Assembly: GCF_900103545.1 (NCBI RefSeq)
Contig: NZ_FNHH01000007.1
Span: forward strand, 1-64,000
DNA from: Daejeonella rubra
Lineage (GTDB): Bacteria > Bacteroidota > Bacteroidia > Sphingobacteriales > Sphingobacteriaceae
Length of the DNA stretch: 64,000 nucleotides
Direction: 5' to 3'
Part shown: piece after piece, positions 44,416-53,102 of the stretch
Numbering within the stretch: the first letter of the stretch is position 1
Layout: each line of letters opens with the position of its first letter
Translations under genes and position numbers: made by a program
The notes under the pieces: generated by a model
The model's database searches: none
What the model was told of the DNA's origin: nothing
What the model saw: the letters and a program-made list of their open reading frames with translations, nothing else

Positions 44416-44904
44416 ATGAAAACAATAGTACTATCAGTAATTGCATTGGCTTTTCTTTCCTCATGTAATACTACGCCAACAACAGCATTACAGGCTGTTC
44501 AAAATGTAAAGGGAACCGCCGTTTATGGTGATTCTGTTAAGAATGATAATGTTATTGAGATCACTGCTCTTCAAACGGCAATGGTCGGCGAAAGCAAGAA
44601 GGATATTAAGATAAAAGGACAGGTAAAGGAAGTATGCAAGAGTAAAGGCTGCTGGATGATCATGGATCTGGGCGATGGTAAGGAAATTCGTGTAACTTTT
44701 AAAGATTATAAGATTTTTGTTCCAAAGGATCTTACCGGAAAAGAAGTTATTCTGGATGGCTTTGCTTATACTGATACAACATCAATTGAAACACTCAGGC
44801 ATTATGCAAAAGATGGCGGTAAAACTGCAGCCGAAATCGCTGCAATCACTACACCTAAAGAGCAATTGGCCTATGAAGCCAAAGGTGTGGTTGTAATAAA
44901 TTGA
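44416..44904 (+). CDS. DUF4920 lipoprotein
   Basis: 162 residues, lipobox FLSSC. The core IKGQVKEVCKSKGCWMIMDLGDG, then RVTFKDYKIFVPKDLTGKEVILDG matches DUF4920, a small secreted OB-like beta domain with a conserved Cys pair (CKSKGCW). Function unknown. It stands alone, followed by a strong bidirectional hairpin. Confidence 0.85.
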   Translation: MKTIVLSVIALAFLSSCNTTPTTALQAVQNVKGTAVYGDSVKNDNVIEITALQTAMVGESKKDIKIKGQVKEVCKSKGCWMIMDLGDGKEIRVTFKDYKIFVPKDLTGKEVILDGFAYTDTTSIETLRHYAKDGGKTAAEIAAITTPKEQLAYEAKGVVVIN

Positions 44905-44923
44905 TTTTCATCAAATATGATTT

Positions 44924-44960
44924 AAAAGGGAGCTTTTCGAATAAAGAAAAGCTCCCTTTT
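44924..44960. terminator. Bidirectional terminator between DUF4920 gene and sugar isomerase
   Basis: AAAAGGGAGCTTTTC and GAAAAGCTCCCTTTT form a perfect 15 bp stem with flanking A and T runs, so it can terminate both convergent genes. Confidence 0.93.
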
Positions 44961-44983
44961 AATTTAGAACCCATTTCAGGTCA

Positions 44984-46441
44984 TTAACAAACCTTCACCA
45001 CCTCCATATTCAATAATTGACCGAGCTTTTCAATTTTTGAACTGATATGCCCAATGCCTACAGCACAGTGATGCGCCGGGCCATGACTATTCCAATTATT
45101 TACAAAATTTCTTGCCCCGATCGGGAATTTATACCGGCTGTTGGTATTGCCGATCTGGAGCACAGGACCCGAGACAGATTCGCCTTCTGCAATGAGCAGC
45201 ATGAGTCCGCCACCTCTTTTTTCTGCTACTGAAAGCATTGTTACCGGACCATTTTTTACCATCATTTCTACCGAAACGCCTTTACCAACTTTACCATGAT
45301 ATACATGCAGTGGGCGTACCTTGGTTTTCCCTTCTGATATGGCAATATGCCCGGGACCATCATGCCCCATTAATACGACATCTTCATTAAAGTCCATGGC
45401 ATAATATTCGGTAAAGGATCCGCCAGCGCCAAAGGAGTCCATTATTTTCATGGCCTGAACATTTTTTATTTCATATTCTCCAGCAACAGGTATTCCATTT
45501 GCTGTCAGTAATGAGTTGCCCAAAATTATAGATGCGATCGCTTCTTCATTTTCTACATTCCCTGTGCCTTTATAATAATAGGCTAGTGAACCAAGCTGAT
45601 GTTTTTCTGCCAATCTGTCCAGCGCCACTGAGGTAATAGCCGCCTTTTCAAGGTCTTCCTGCGGGCAGCCCTCCTGCACATCAAAGGTTTCGTAAAACAG
45701 TTTTAGCCTTTCATTTATTTCCTTTTCACTTACCTCTTTTCTTAGAATTGCAAGCTCTTCAACTTCAATCAGTTCTATATGTCCCCCGAAATGGGCGTAT
45801 TGCTGCGTAAGGTCTGTATATATATCCAGCATTCCGCTATAGTAATGACCCATACATCCCATACGGTTATAGGCCATGATATTGGCAACTCTGGCAGCCT
45901 CAACCCACTCGAACACCTCTTTCCAGCATTCTTCATCTTCATGCAGCATTCCGGTTATCTGATGAAATTTAATGCCAACACGGTTAAATACATTGGCAAT
46001 TTCCGGAACTGAACAGGGTGAACAATAGGAAAGCCATTCCCCTGTCATTTTGGTGCGGTCGGACATGGAATTGAAAACTGTATAATCAATGGCAGCTTCG
46101 GGAGATAGGTTTAAAATGATGACCGGCACCTTTGCCCGCTGTACCACAGGAAGTACTGTGGAGGATAAGGCATAAGTTGTGACGTATAAAAAGATCAGAT
46201 CAACATCTTCAGTCTTAAACATTTTACCTGCCTGAAATGCTTTATCAGTAGTGTCTACTAAGCCGGCATTAACAATTGCAGGATGAATTTGTGATAGCTT
46301 TTGCTCAACGATATTAAGATAAGCCTCCAGGCGTTCCTTCAAGCCGGGAAACTGTGGCCAGTATGTATCCAGACCGATACCGAACAGACCAATTTTCATC
46401 CCTGAGTTGTATGCCGAATCGTCCTTGTTCAATTTATTCAT
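44984..46441 (-). CDS. L-arabinose/L-fucose isomerase family protein
   Basis: 485 residues; an alternative ATG lies 14 codons in (46399), before KIGLFGIGLDTYW. The fold and motifs of L-arabinose isomerase are recognisable: GGSFTEYYAMDF and a preceding Glu as metal ligands, MGHDGPGH with a His ligand, and HCAVGIGH at the C-terminus. The family interconverts aldoses and ketoses with Mn2+. It has no kinase, epimerase or transporter neighbours, so the sugar is unknown; it may be a divergent subfamily rather than true AraA. Confidence 0.85.
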   Translation of the reverse strand: MNKLNKDDSAYNSGMKIGLFGIGLDTYWPQFPGLKERLEAYLNIVEQKLSQIHPAIVNAGLVDTTDKAFQAGKMFKTEDVDLIFLYVTTYALSSTVLPVVQRAKVPVIILNLSPEAAIDYTVFNSMSDRTKMTGEWLSYCSPCSVPEIANVFNRVGIKFHQITGMLHEDEECWKEVFEWVEAARVANIMAYNRMGCMGHYYSGMLDIYTDLTQQYAHFGGHIELIEVEELAILRKEVSEKEINERLKLFYETFDVQEGCPQEDLEKAAITSVALDRLAEKHQLGSLAYYYKGTGNVENEEAIASIILGNSLLTANGIPVAGEYEIKNVQAMKIMDSFGAGGSFTEYYAMDFNEDVVLMGHDGPGHIAISEGKTKVRPLHVYHGKVGKGVSVEMMVKNGPVTMLSVAEKRGGGLMLLIAEGESVSGPVLQIGNTNSRYKFPIGARNFVNNWNSHGPAHHCAVGIGHISSKIEKLGQLLNMEVVKVC

Positions 46442-46544
46442 GAATGCTTTATTAATTGTTTAATAAAGATGCAATAGAAAAATTCAATTTCGAATTTTTA
46501 TTCATTCAATTCAGGATAAACAATAAAACCTTTTAACCCTGCAT

Positions 46545-46576
46545 AAAAAAAGGCCCGCAGATAATTCCGCAGGCCC
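46545..46576 (-). terminator. Terminator of carB
   Basis: On the minus strand GGCCTGC pairs with GCGGGCC (7 bp with one G-U), followed by seven T. It lies directly after the heptanucleotide repeat at the carB end. Confidence 0.85.
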
Positions 46577-46652
46577 ATTGTCTTTGTTCTTTAGTCTTGA
46601 CTCCAGGTTCATACCTCCTACCTCCTACCTCAGACCTCTTACCTCAGTCCTC
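46576..46652 (-). repeat. Heptanucleotide repeat starting at the carB stop codon
   Basis: Starting with the base after the TAG stop, the minus strand reads in exact 7-base units: six of form GAGGNNN (mostly GAGGTNN, 46652-46611) then five more degenerate units beginning GA (46610-46576). Eleven units in phase, 77 bp, end exactly at the terminator stem. Confidence 0.8.
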
Positions 46653-49469
46653 CTACTTCGACAAATACATCGATTTCTCCTTATATAAATGTCTGAAATA
46701 TGGATCCTCTAAATCACGTATGAAACGTATAGCTTCACCCGTTGATTTCATTTCAGGCCCCAGTTCTTTTTTAACTTCAGGGAACTTATCGAAAGAGAAT
46801 ACAGGCTCTTTAATGGCATAGCCTTCCAGTTTACGAACAATGGTAAAGTCTTTCAGTTTATGGGTGCCAAGCATGATCTTGGTAGCAATATTGATGTATG
46901 GAACATCATATGCTTTTGCAATGAAAGGAACAGTACGTGAAGCTCTTGGGTTTGCCTCGATCACGTAAACTTTTTCATCTTTTATAGCGAACTGAATATT
47001 TAATAAACCCCGAACATTGAGTGCTTTTGCAATTCGCCTGCTGTATTCTTCCATTAAACCGATAACCTTATCAGATAAATTGAAAGGAGGTAAAACTGCA
47101 TACGAGTCGCCGGAGTGAATACCAGCAGGCTCAATATGTTCCATCAAACCAATTATATGACAATCATCACCGTCTGATATGGAATCTGATTCAGCCTCTT
47201 CGGCTCTGTCAAGGAAATGATCGATCAGAACACGATTACCCGGAAGGTTTCTTAATAATGTAACAACTGCTTTTTCAAGGTCTTCGTCATTGATAACAAT
47301 ACTCATTCCCTGTCCGCCTAATACATAACTAGGACGAACAAGTACCGGGTATCCAACTTTATGAGCTACTTCCAATGCTTCTTCCGCACTTTCTGCTACT
47401 CCATACAAAGGATAAGGAATATCCATTTCCTTTAATAGATCAGAGAAACGTCCGCGGTCTTCAGCAATATCCATGCTGTCGAATGAGGAACCAATTATTT
47501 TGATCCCTTTTTCATGAAGTTTCTCAGCCATTTTAAGTGCTGTTTGTCCGCCAAGCTGAACAATTACTCCTTCAGGTTTTTCAAGTTCAATGATCTCACG
47601 TACATGCTCCCAGAATACCGGTTCAAAATATAGCTTATCAGCCATATTGAAGTCGGTTGATACAGTTTCAGGATTACAATTGATCATGATCGCTTCATAA
47701 CCGGCTTCTTTGGCTGCCAGTAATCCATGCACACATGAATAATCAAATTCTATACCCTGTCCGATACGGTTCGGGCCGGAGCCAAGAACGATGATCTTTT
47801 TCTTATTGCTTACAATCGATTCATTTTCATCTTCGAAGGTGGAATAGAAATAAGGTGTTTGAGCAGGGAATTCAGCTGCGCAGGTATCAACCATTTTATA
47901 TACCCGGTGTATACCTAATTCCTTACGGCGGTCATATACTTCATCTTCAGTTACATTTCCAAGCAACCAGGCGATCTGCATATCAGCGTAACCTTTTTGC
48001 TTTAATGTGATGAAGAAATCTGTTGGTATGTTATTTAATGAATAGCGCTTTAGTTCTGCCTCCATGGTAACGAGTTCCATGATCTGCACCAGGAACCATT
48101 TATCAATATGAGTTATCTTTCGGATAGATTCCAGGGGAACTCCGAGGCTCATTGCATCTTTAACATGGAAAAGTCGATCCCAGCTTGGATGTTCCAGACT
48201 ATGCATGATCTCTTCCAGGTTGCGGCTTTGACGACCGTCTGCGCCAAGTCCAAGGCGATTGGTCTCTAAACTCTGACAAGCTTTTTGCAGGGCTTCGATA
48301 AATGTGCGACCTATAGCCATTACTTCACCAACCGATTTCATTTGCAAGCCGAGTTCGGTATTCGCGCCTTTAAACTTATCAAAGTTCCAGCGAGGTATTT
48401 TAACGATCACATAATCAAGAGTAGGCTCAAAATAAGCAGAGGTTGTTTTAGTGATCTGGTTTTCAATTTCATCAAGGTTATATCCTACAGCTAATTTAGC
48501 TGCGATCTTTGCGATCGGGTAACCAGTTGCTTTTGAAGCAAGCGCCGATGAGCGTGAAACCCTTGGGTTGATCTCAATAGCAATAATATCTTCTGTAGCT
48601 GGGTCAACGGAGAATTGCACATTACAACCTCCCGCGAAATTACCTATGGCGCGCATCATTCGTATCGCCTGATTACGCATATCCTGGTAACAGCGATCAC
48701 TCAATGTCATGGCTGGCGCAACGGTAATTGAATCTCCTGTATGGATACCCATTGGGTCAAAATTCTCTATGGAACAGATAATGATCACATTATCATTTCC
48801 ATCTCTTAGTAATTCAAGCTCAAATTCCTTCCAGCCTAAAACTGCTTTTTCAACTAGTACTTCATGAGTCGGTGAGGCCTGTAAACCACGGCTTAAAGCC
48901 TGGTCAAATTCCTCTTTTTTGTGAACAAAACCTCCTCCGGAACCTCCAAGAGTATAAGAAGGACGAATAACTAGCGGATAACCAATTTCCTGAGCAGCTT
49001 CCTTGCCTTCAAGGAATGAATTGGCAATTTTAGATTTTGCAACTCCAACTCCGATCTCTACCATCAGCTTACGGAACTCTTCACGGTTCTCAGTCTTTTC
49101 GATCGCTGCGATATCTACCCCAACGATACGAACATTATGAGCCGCCCAGATACCCCTTTCTTCAGCCTCCTTACAAAGGTTAAGAGCAGTTTGTCCGCCC
49201 ATAGTAGGCAAAACAGCATCAATTTTCTGTTCTTTTAAAATTTGTTCTATACTTTCACAGGTTAAAGGAAGCAGATAAACATGATCAGCAATAACCTTAT
49301 CTGTCATAATCGTGGCAGGGTTAGAATTGATAATGGAAACCTTAATTCCTTCGTCTTTCAGGGAAAGTGCAGCCTGTGATCCTGCATAATCAAATTCGCA
49401 GGCCTGGCCGATAATGATTGGTCCTGAACCGATGATCAGGACTGAACGGATGGAAGTATCTAATGGCAT
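46653..49469 (-). CDS. carB: Carbamoyl-phosphate synthase large subunit, without C-terminal allosteric domain
   Basis: 938 residues against about 1070 in E. coli. CarB makes carbamoyl phosphate for pyrimidines and arginine with the glutaminase CarA. The two ATP-grasp halves are intact (first: GSGPIIIGQACEFDYAG, RPSYTLGGSGGGFV; second: GSGPNRIGQGIEFDYSC, RPSYVLGGQGMSIV), and the oligomerisation region lies between about 400 and 550. The protein ends where E. coli CarB begins its MGS-like allosteric domain. carA is not adjacent. Confidence 0.96.
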   Translation of the reverse strand: MPLDTSIRSVLIIGSGPIIIGQACEFDYAGSQAALSLKDEGIKVSIINSNPATIMTDKVIADHVYLLPLTCESIEQILKEQKIDAVLPTMGGQTALNLCKEAEERGIWAAHNVRIVGVDIAAIEKTENREEFRKLMVEIGVGVAKSKIANSFLEGKEAAQEIGYPLVIRPSYTLGGSGGGFVHKKEEFDQALSRGLQASPTHEVLVEKAVLGWKEFELELLRDGNDNVIIICSIENFDPMGIHTGDSITVAPAMTLSDRCYQDMRNQAIRMMRAIGNFAGGCNVQFSVDPATEDIIAIEINPRVSRSSALASKATGYPIAKIAAKLAVGYNLDEIENQITKTTSAYFEPTLDYVIVKIPRWNFDKFKGANTELGLQMKSVGEVMAIGRTFIEALQKACQSLETNRLGLGADGRQSRNLEEIMHSLEHPSWDRLFHVKDAMSLGVPLESIRKITHIDKWFLVQIMELVTMEAELKRYSLNNIPTDFFITLKQKGYADMQIAWLLGNVTEDEVYDRRKELGIHRVYKMVDTCAAEFPAQTPYFYSTFEDENESIVSNKKKIIVLGSGPNRIGQGIEFDYSCVHGLLAAKEAGYEAIMINCNPETVSTDFNMADKLYFEPVFWEHVREIIELEKPEGVIVQLGGQTALKMAEKLHEKGIKIIGSSFDSMDIAEDRGRFSDLLKEMDIPYPLYGVAESAEEALEVAHKVGYPVLVRPSYVLGGQGMSIVINDEDLEKAVVTLLRNLPGNRVLIDHFLDRAEEAESDSISDGDDCHIIGLMEHIEPAGIHSGDSYAVLPPFNLSDKVIGLMEEYSRRIAKALNVRGLLNIQFAIKDEKVYVIEANPRASRTVPFIAKAYDVPYINIATKIMLGTHKLKDFTIVRKLEGYAIKEPVFSFDKFPEVKKELGPEMKSTGEAIRFIRDLEDPYFRHLYKEKSMYLSK

Positions 49470-49533
49470 AGTTCTTCTAAGAGTCTAATTTTGACTAATC
49501 AAATACGAGATTACTATGCTTTGAAGAACAAAA

Positions 49534-49555
49534 ATCCCGATTGCTTCGTCGGGAT
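49534..49555 (-). promoter_or_regulatory. Hairpin with T run in the carB leader (possible attenuator)
   Basis: ATCCCGA/TCGGGAT is a 7 bp stem 65 bp upstream of the carB ATG; on the minus strand it is followed by TTTTTG. No gene lies upstream on that strand for it to terminate, so an attenuator in the carB leader is plausible. It may also be a common intergenic repeat. Confidence 0.45.
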
Positions 49556-49643
49556 GCAAAGTTATGTTTTTTTATGCTAATGAAGCCTGTTTTTTTTAAA
49601 AAGCATCCATTTAAAACAAGAATTTCTACCGATTTTCGATTTA

Positions 49644-49675
49644 AAATTTCATGCAATTGCTTATGCATGAAATTT
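49644..49675. repeat. Perfect 12 bp inverted repeat in the carB/lipoprotein spacer
   Basis: AAATTTCATGCA (49644-49655) and TGCATGAAATTT (49664-49675) with an 8-base spacer. Symmetry and position between divergent genes suit an operator. The rest of the 313 bp spacer shows nothing I can name apart from the hairpin at 49534. Confidence 0.6.
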
Positions 49676-49782
49676 CATGGACTTAATTTGCCGATTGGAA
49701 CGGTATTTGGGTAAGGTCATGTACTTATTCACAAAATTCATTTAACTCCTGAAAGTAGATTCAGACTAAAAAAAATATTACT

Positions 49783-50313
49783 ATGAAAAGATCAATTTTA
49801 GCGTTCATTGTACTGGGTACAATCTTAACCGGATGCTCAGCGGTACAATCTATTATACGTTCAACTTTCCCCTATACAGCCACTCTGGTAGTTCCTGCAA
49901 CTGCTAAAGTCAATGTAGAGCAATCAGCAACAAGTCAGGCGAGTAGTTTCGACCAGATATTTACAGGTCAGGGTTCCAATACTGAATCTATAAAGGATGT
50001 AAGGGTAGCTTCTGTCAAGCTTGATGCAAGTTCCCCTTCCGGTCAGAGCTTTGGAGTATTTAAATCAGTCAAAATTTATCTTTCGCGTGGTGATAGTAAT
50101 AAAGAGATACTTATAGCTACCAGAAATGATATTTCCACTACTGTTGGAAGTAGTATCATGCTTGATGCCGATACAACTGTTTTACTTGATGAATATATTA
50201 AAAGTTCAACTGTTCGTATCAGAATGGAATATACACTTAGAAATGCCATTTCATCAGATATAACATTGAAGGCAAGTGTTGGATTTAACGTGGCACCGAA
50301 TACTGCAAAATAA
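49783..50313 (+). CDS. Hypothetical lipoprotein
   Basis: 176 residues, lipobox LTGC. The rest is beta-rich with repeated Val/Ile/Ser/Thr alternation (TLVVPATAKVNVEQS, KSVKIYLSRGDSNKEILIA, STVRIRMEYTLRN). It resembles small periplasmic or outer-membrane lipoproteins. I recognise no domain. It may be the first gene before pnuC (48 bp gap). Confidence 0.7.
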   Translation: MKRSILAFIVLGTILTGCSAVQSIIRSTFPYTATLVVPATAKVNVEQSATSQASSFDQIFTGQGSNTESIKDVRVASVKLDASSPSGQSFGVFKSVKIYLSRGDSNKEILIATRNDISTTVGSSIMLDADTTVLLDEYIKSSTVRIRMEYTLRNAISSDITLKASVGFNVAPNTAK

Positions 50314-50361
50314 TCCTAGATTTACCCCGCTGCTTCCAGCAGTGGGGTAATATTTAGACAG

Positions 50362-50979
50362 ATGATTTTTATTCTCGCTATAACCGACTGGCTGAAAAGT
50401 CAAAGTGTTTTGGAAATATCCGGTGTGATAAGCGGGATATTATGTGTTTATCTTGCTGCCAGGAATAATATCTGGAGCTGGCCTTTTGCTATCATCAGTG
50501 TTTCCCTCTATATAATCATCTTTTTTGAAGCAAAATTATATGCTGATGCAGGTCTGCAGGTGTATTTTTTAATTACTAATATCTATGGCTGGTACTTTTG
50601 GAGCAGAAAGTCTGAACAGGAAGATAAGGTTCCGGTTTCATTTGCCACCAGAAAGTCACTACTAATTTCTTTGGCAGCCATATTGATCTTTACACTTTTA
50701 CTGGGTACCTTCCTGTATAAAGGAACCGATGCCTCATTTCCCTATCTTGATAGCTTTTGTACTGCCTGCAGCCTTGTTGCACAACTGTTTCTTGCCAGAA
50801 AGATCATTGAAAACTGGCTGATATGGATATTTGTGGATGTTATTTATGTGGGTGTTTATCTGGTGAAAGACCTTCATTTAACCGCAGGAATGTATGCTTT
50901 ATATGTTTTGATTGCCACAATGGGCTATATTAACTGGAAGAAAGAATACAAGCAATCCAAATTGCCGCTAAATACATAG
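50362..50979 (+). CDS. pnuC: PnuC family nicotinamide riboside (or thiamine) transporter
   Basis: 205 residues, seven predicted membrane segments. The PnuC-family aromatic motif appears as NIYGWYFWSRK and the N-terminal NNIWSWPFAIIS is typical. Related PnuT proteins carry thiamine, but the next gene is a NadR-type kinase 34 bp downstream, which traps nicotinamide riboside as NMN. The pairing therefore favours nicotinamide riboside. No TPP riboswitch is seen upstream. Confidence 0.9.
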   Translation: MIFILAITDWLKSQSVLEISGVISGILCVYLAARNNIWSWPFAIISVSLYIIIFFEAKLYADAGLQVYFLITNIYGWYFWSRKSEQEDKVPVSFATRKSLLISLAAILIFTLLLGTFLYKGTDASFPYLDSFCTACSLVAQLFLARKIIENWLIWIFVDVIYVGVYLVKDLHLTAGMYALYVLIATMGYINWKKEYKQSKLPLNT

Positions 50980-51013
50980 GCTTAAGAAATAGGATGACTT
51001 TAAGAATGACACT

Positions 51014-51544
51014 ATGGAATTGAGCCTGATCAGAATAGCTATCGTCGGACCGGAATCAACTGGTAAATCAACCATTTCAGAACAACTGGCAAATCACTAT
51101 CAAACAGTTTGGGTACCTGAATATGCACGCGGCTACTGCGAAAAACTAACAGCTCCATGTACCTGGGAGGATGAGATCAATATGTTCAGGGGGCAGCTGG
51201 AACTAGAAGAACAAATGGCAGCCAATGCTAATCGACTTCTGATCTGCGATACCACATTCATTACAGTTAAGATCTGGAGTGACCACATGTTTGGCAGTGC
51301 ACCCCAGGAGGTACTGGATAAACTCCCGCAGCATTCATATGATCTTTATTTGCTCATGAACATTGATCTCCCATGGGAAGAAGATCCATTGCGCGATTTT
51401 CCGGATATGCGGGAACATTTTATGGAAGTTTGGCATACTGAATTAAGATCATTGAATGCAAATTATTCTCTGATCTCAGGATCTGATGTAGAAAGACTGC
51501 AAAATGCAATTCAATGTATCGACTCTTTTATGATCAATAAATAA
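51014..51544 (+). CDS. NadR-like ribosylnicotinamide kinase (P-loop ATPase)
   Basis: 176 residues. The P-loop is GPESTGKST (residues about 12-20), followed by VPEYARGYCE and LICDTTFITVKIWSDHMFG (substrate region), then a DLPWEEDPLRDFP lid. This matches the kinase half of NadR; the adenylyltransferase and DNA-binding parts are absent. The enzyme phosphorylates nicotinamide riboside to NMN. It is co-transcribed with pnuC. Confidence 0.88.
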   Translation: MELSLIRIAIVGPESTGKSTISEQLANHYQTVWVPEYARGYCEKLTAPCTWEDEINMFRGQLELEEQMAANANRLLICDTTFITVKIWSDHMFGSAPQEVLDKLPQHSYDLYLLMNIDLPWEEDPLRDFPDMREHFMEVWHTELRSLNANYSLISGSDVERLQNAIQCIDSFMINK

Positions 51545-51640
51545 ATTTCTCCATTTGCTGATGAATTGATTTCATCCGGCATGGTTATGATCTATAAAAT
51601 GTACTGATATGAATTTACTGGGATCAAATAACACAGCGTT

Positions 51641-51735
51641 TAGTCTGGCTTAGGGATAGCAGTGGAAATACTTTTTTGGGAAGCAAAAAAGATTGCAACG
51701 AATAGCCTGGCACCGCTCCCGCGGGGCAAGCCCAA
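51641..51735. repeat. Intergenic repeat-like element with hairpin
   Basis: The 376 bp between the NadR-like gene and the sigma factor contains a GC-richer block: GGGATAGCAGTGGAAA, then a hairpin CTTTTTTG/CAAAAAAG (51671-51691), then GATTGCAACGAATAGCC and a second G/C-rich inverted repeat ending GGGGCAAGCC. From memory this resembles a repeat scattered in many Bacteroidota genomes. Only one copy is visible here. I see no gene in this spacer. Confidence 0.5.
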
Positions 51736-51920
51736 TTAAACCAAACAATTAAAAAATTCATTTATCTTTAAACAGGGGCCAATATATTGAGGTTCAGGCC
51801 AGTTATTACTTCCCTGTTTGAAGACATTCATATGCCAAACTCACCTTTATACTATTTTTTAACCCACCATGCAACGCAGGAAAATAGTCTGCGTCTTGTA
51901 AATAAGAAAGCGTAAAAAAT

Positions 51921-52484
51921 TTGGAAGCTGTTTACGTAGATCAGCATTACGGCCTTGTGGTTGAATGCAGAAACGGTAGTAGGAAAGCATATAATGACCT
52001 GTACAAGCTCTATTCAAGAGCCATGTTCAATATCGCTATGCGCATTCTTAATGATGCAGATGAGGCTGCGGATGTGTTGCAGGAAGCATTTGTTGATGCT
52101 TTTGCCCGTATCGCCGATTTCAGGCAGGAAACCACATTCGGGATGTGGATGAAACAGATCGTGATCAACAGGTCGATCAGTCAGTTGCGAAAGCGCAAGA
52201 TGGACTTGATATCAATTGATGAGACAGATGTTGAATCTATTCCTGATAATGAAGGGCCCGACACTGAAGAACTTGAATTGCAGGTACGGCAAGTACGGGC
52301 GGCTATCCAGGAGCTTCCAGATGGGTACAGGGTAGTATTAACACTGTACCTTCTGGAAGGATATGATCATGAAGAGATCTCGCATATTTTGCGGATCAGT
52401 GAAAACACTTCAAGAACACAATTTATGCGGGCGAGAAGAAAACTAGTTGAAATGTTAAGGAATAAAGGAATTAGTTATAATTAA
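51921..52484 (+). CDS. ECF-type RNA polymerase sigma factor
   Basis: 187 residues with a TTG start (51921); no closer in-frame ATG precedes region 2. Region 2 contains DADEAADVLQEAFVDAFARI and TTFGMWMKQIVINRSISQLRKRK; region 4 contains ELPDGYRVVLTLYLLEGYDHEEISHILRIS split around the helix-turn-helix. It directs transcription of an unknown regulon. It heads a unit with a probable anti-sigma factor and a DUF4097-like protein. Confidence 0.93.
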   Translation: MEAVYVDQHYGLVVECRNGSRKAYNDLYKLYSRAMFNIAMRILNDADEAADVLQEAFVDAFARIADFRQETTFGMWMKQIVINRSISQLRKRKMDLISIDETDVESIPDNEGPDTEELELQVRQVRAAIQELPDGYRVVLTLYLLEGYDHEEISHILRISENTSRTQFMRARRKLVEMLRNKGISYN

Positions 52485-52526
52485 TTAAAGATCCGGATCA
52501 ATCATCCCCGGATCAGGGAGAGGCTA

Positions 52527-53102
52527 ATGATGAAAGAAAGATTAGAGAGTTTTGTAAGAAATAATAAGAAAGAATTCGACCAGTTTGAACCACCGGCAGA
52601 TCTTTGGAACAGGATCGAAAAGCAGCTTGATGAAAAAAAGATCGGGATGCAGAATGAGATTGGGGTAAAAAAAGAAAGAGTTGTTCGTGTGAGCTTTTTA
52701 CTAAAAATGGCCGCTACTGTTATTCCACTACTTTTTGCAGGTTTATGGTTCTATCAATATCAGTTTAAGCAATCGACTGATCTCAGCAGTATTGATCCGG
52801 GGCTGGCTAAACAGCAGGTCCATTACGCTACACTTATAGAGGTTAAGCGAACTGAATTAAAACGTATTGAGAAGGAAGAGCCTCAATTGTATCAGGAGTT
52901 TTCATCAGAAATAAAGAAGATGGATGAAAGCTATCAGAAATTGAAAAATGATTTGCCTGCAAGTCCGAATCAGGAAGAAACCGTGAAAGCGATGATCAGA
53001 AATCTTCAGATACAGACAGAATTGTTAAATCAGCAACTGCAAATAATTCAACAGATCAATCAGGTTAAAAAAGAACAGAAAAATGAAACACAGAATATTT
53101 AA
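52527..53102 (+). CDS. Probable anti-sigma factor (single-pass membrane protein)
   Basis: 191 residues. A charged N-terminus with FEPPADLWNRIEKQLDEKK, common in Bacteroidota anti-sigma-like proteins, precedes one membrane helix (about 55-72: FLLKMAATVIPLLFAGLWFY) and a long coiled-coil-like Glu/Lys/Gln C-terminal region. It has no classical zinc anti-sigma motif. The position 42 bp after an ECF sigma gene supports the role. It overlaps the next gene by 20 bp. Confidence 0.75.
   Translation: MMKERLESFVRNNKKEFDQFEPPADLWNRIEKQLDEKKIGMQNEIGVKKERVVRVSFLLKMAATVIPLLFAGLWFYQYQFKQSTDLSSIDPGLAKQQVHYATLIEVKRTELKRIEKEEPQLYQEFSSEIKKMDESYQKLKNDLPASPNQEETVKAMIRNLQIQTELLNQQLQIIQQINQVKKEQKNETQNI

Noticed and set aside
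50362..50979. PnuT (thiamine transporter) as name for the PnuC-family gene
   Set aside because: It is paired with a NadR-type kinase and has no THI-box, so nicotinamide riboside is the better guess.
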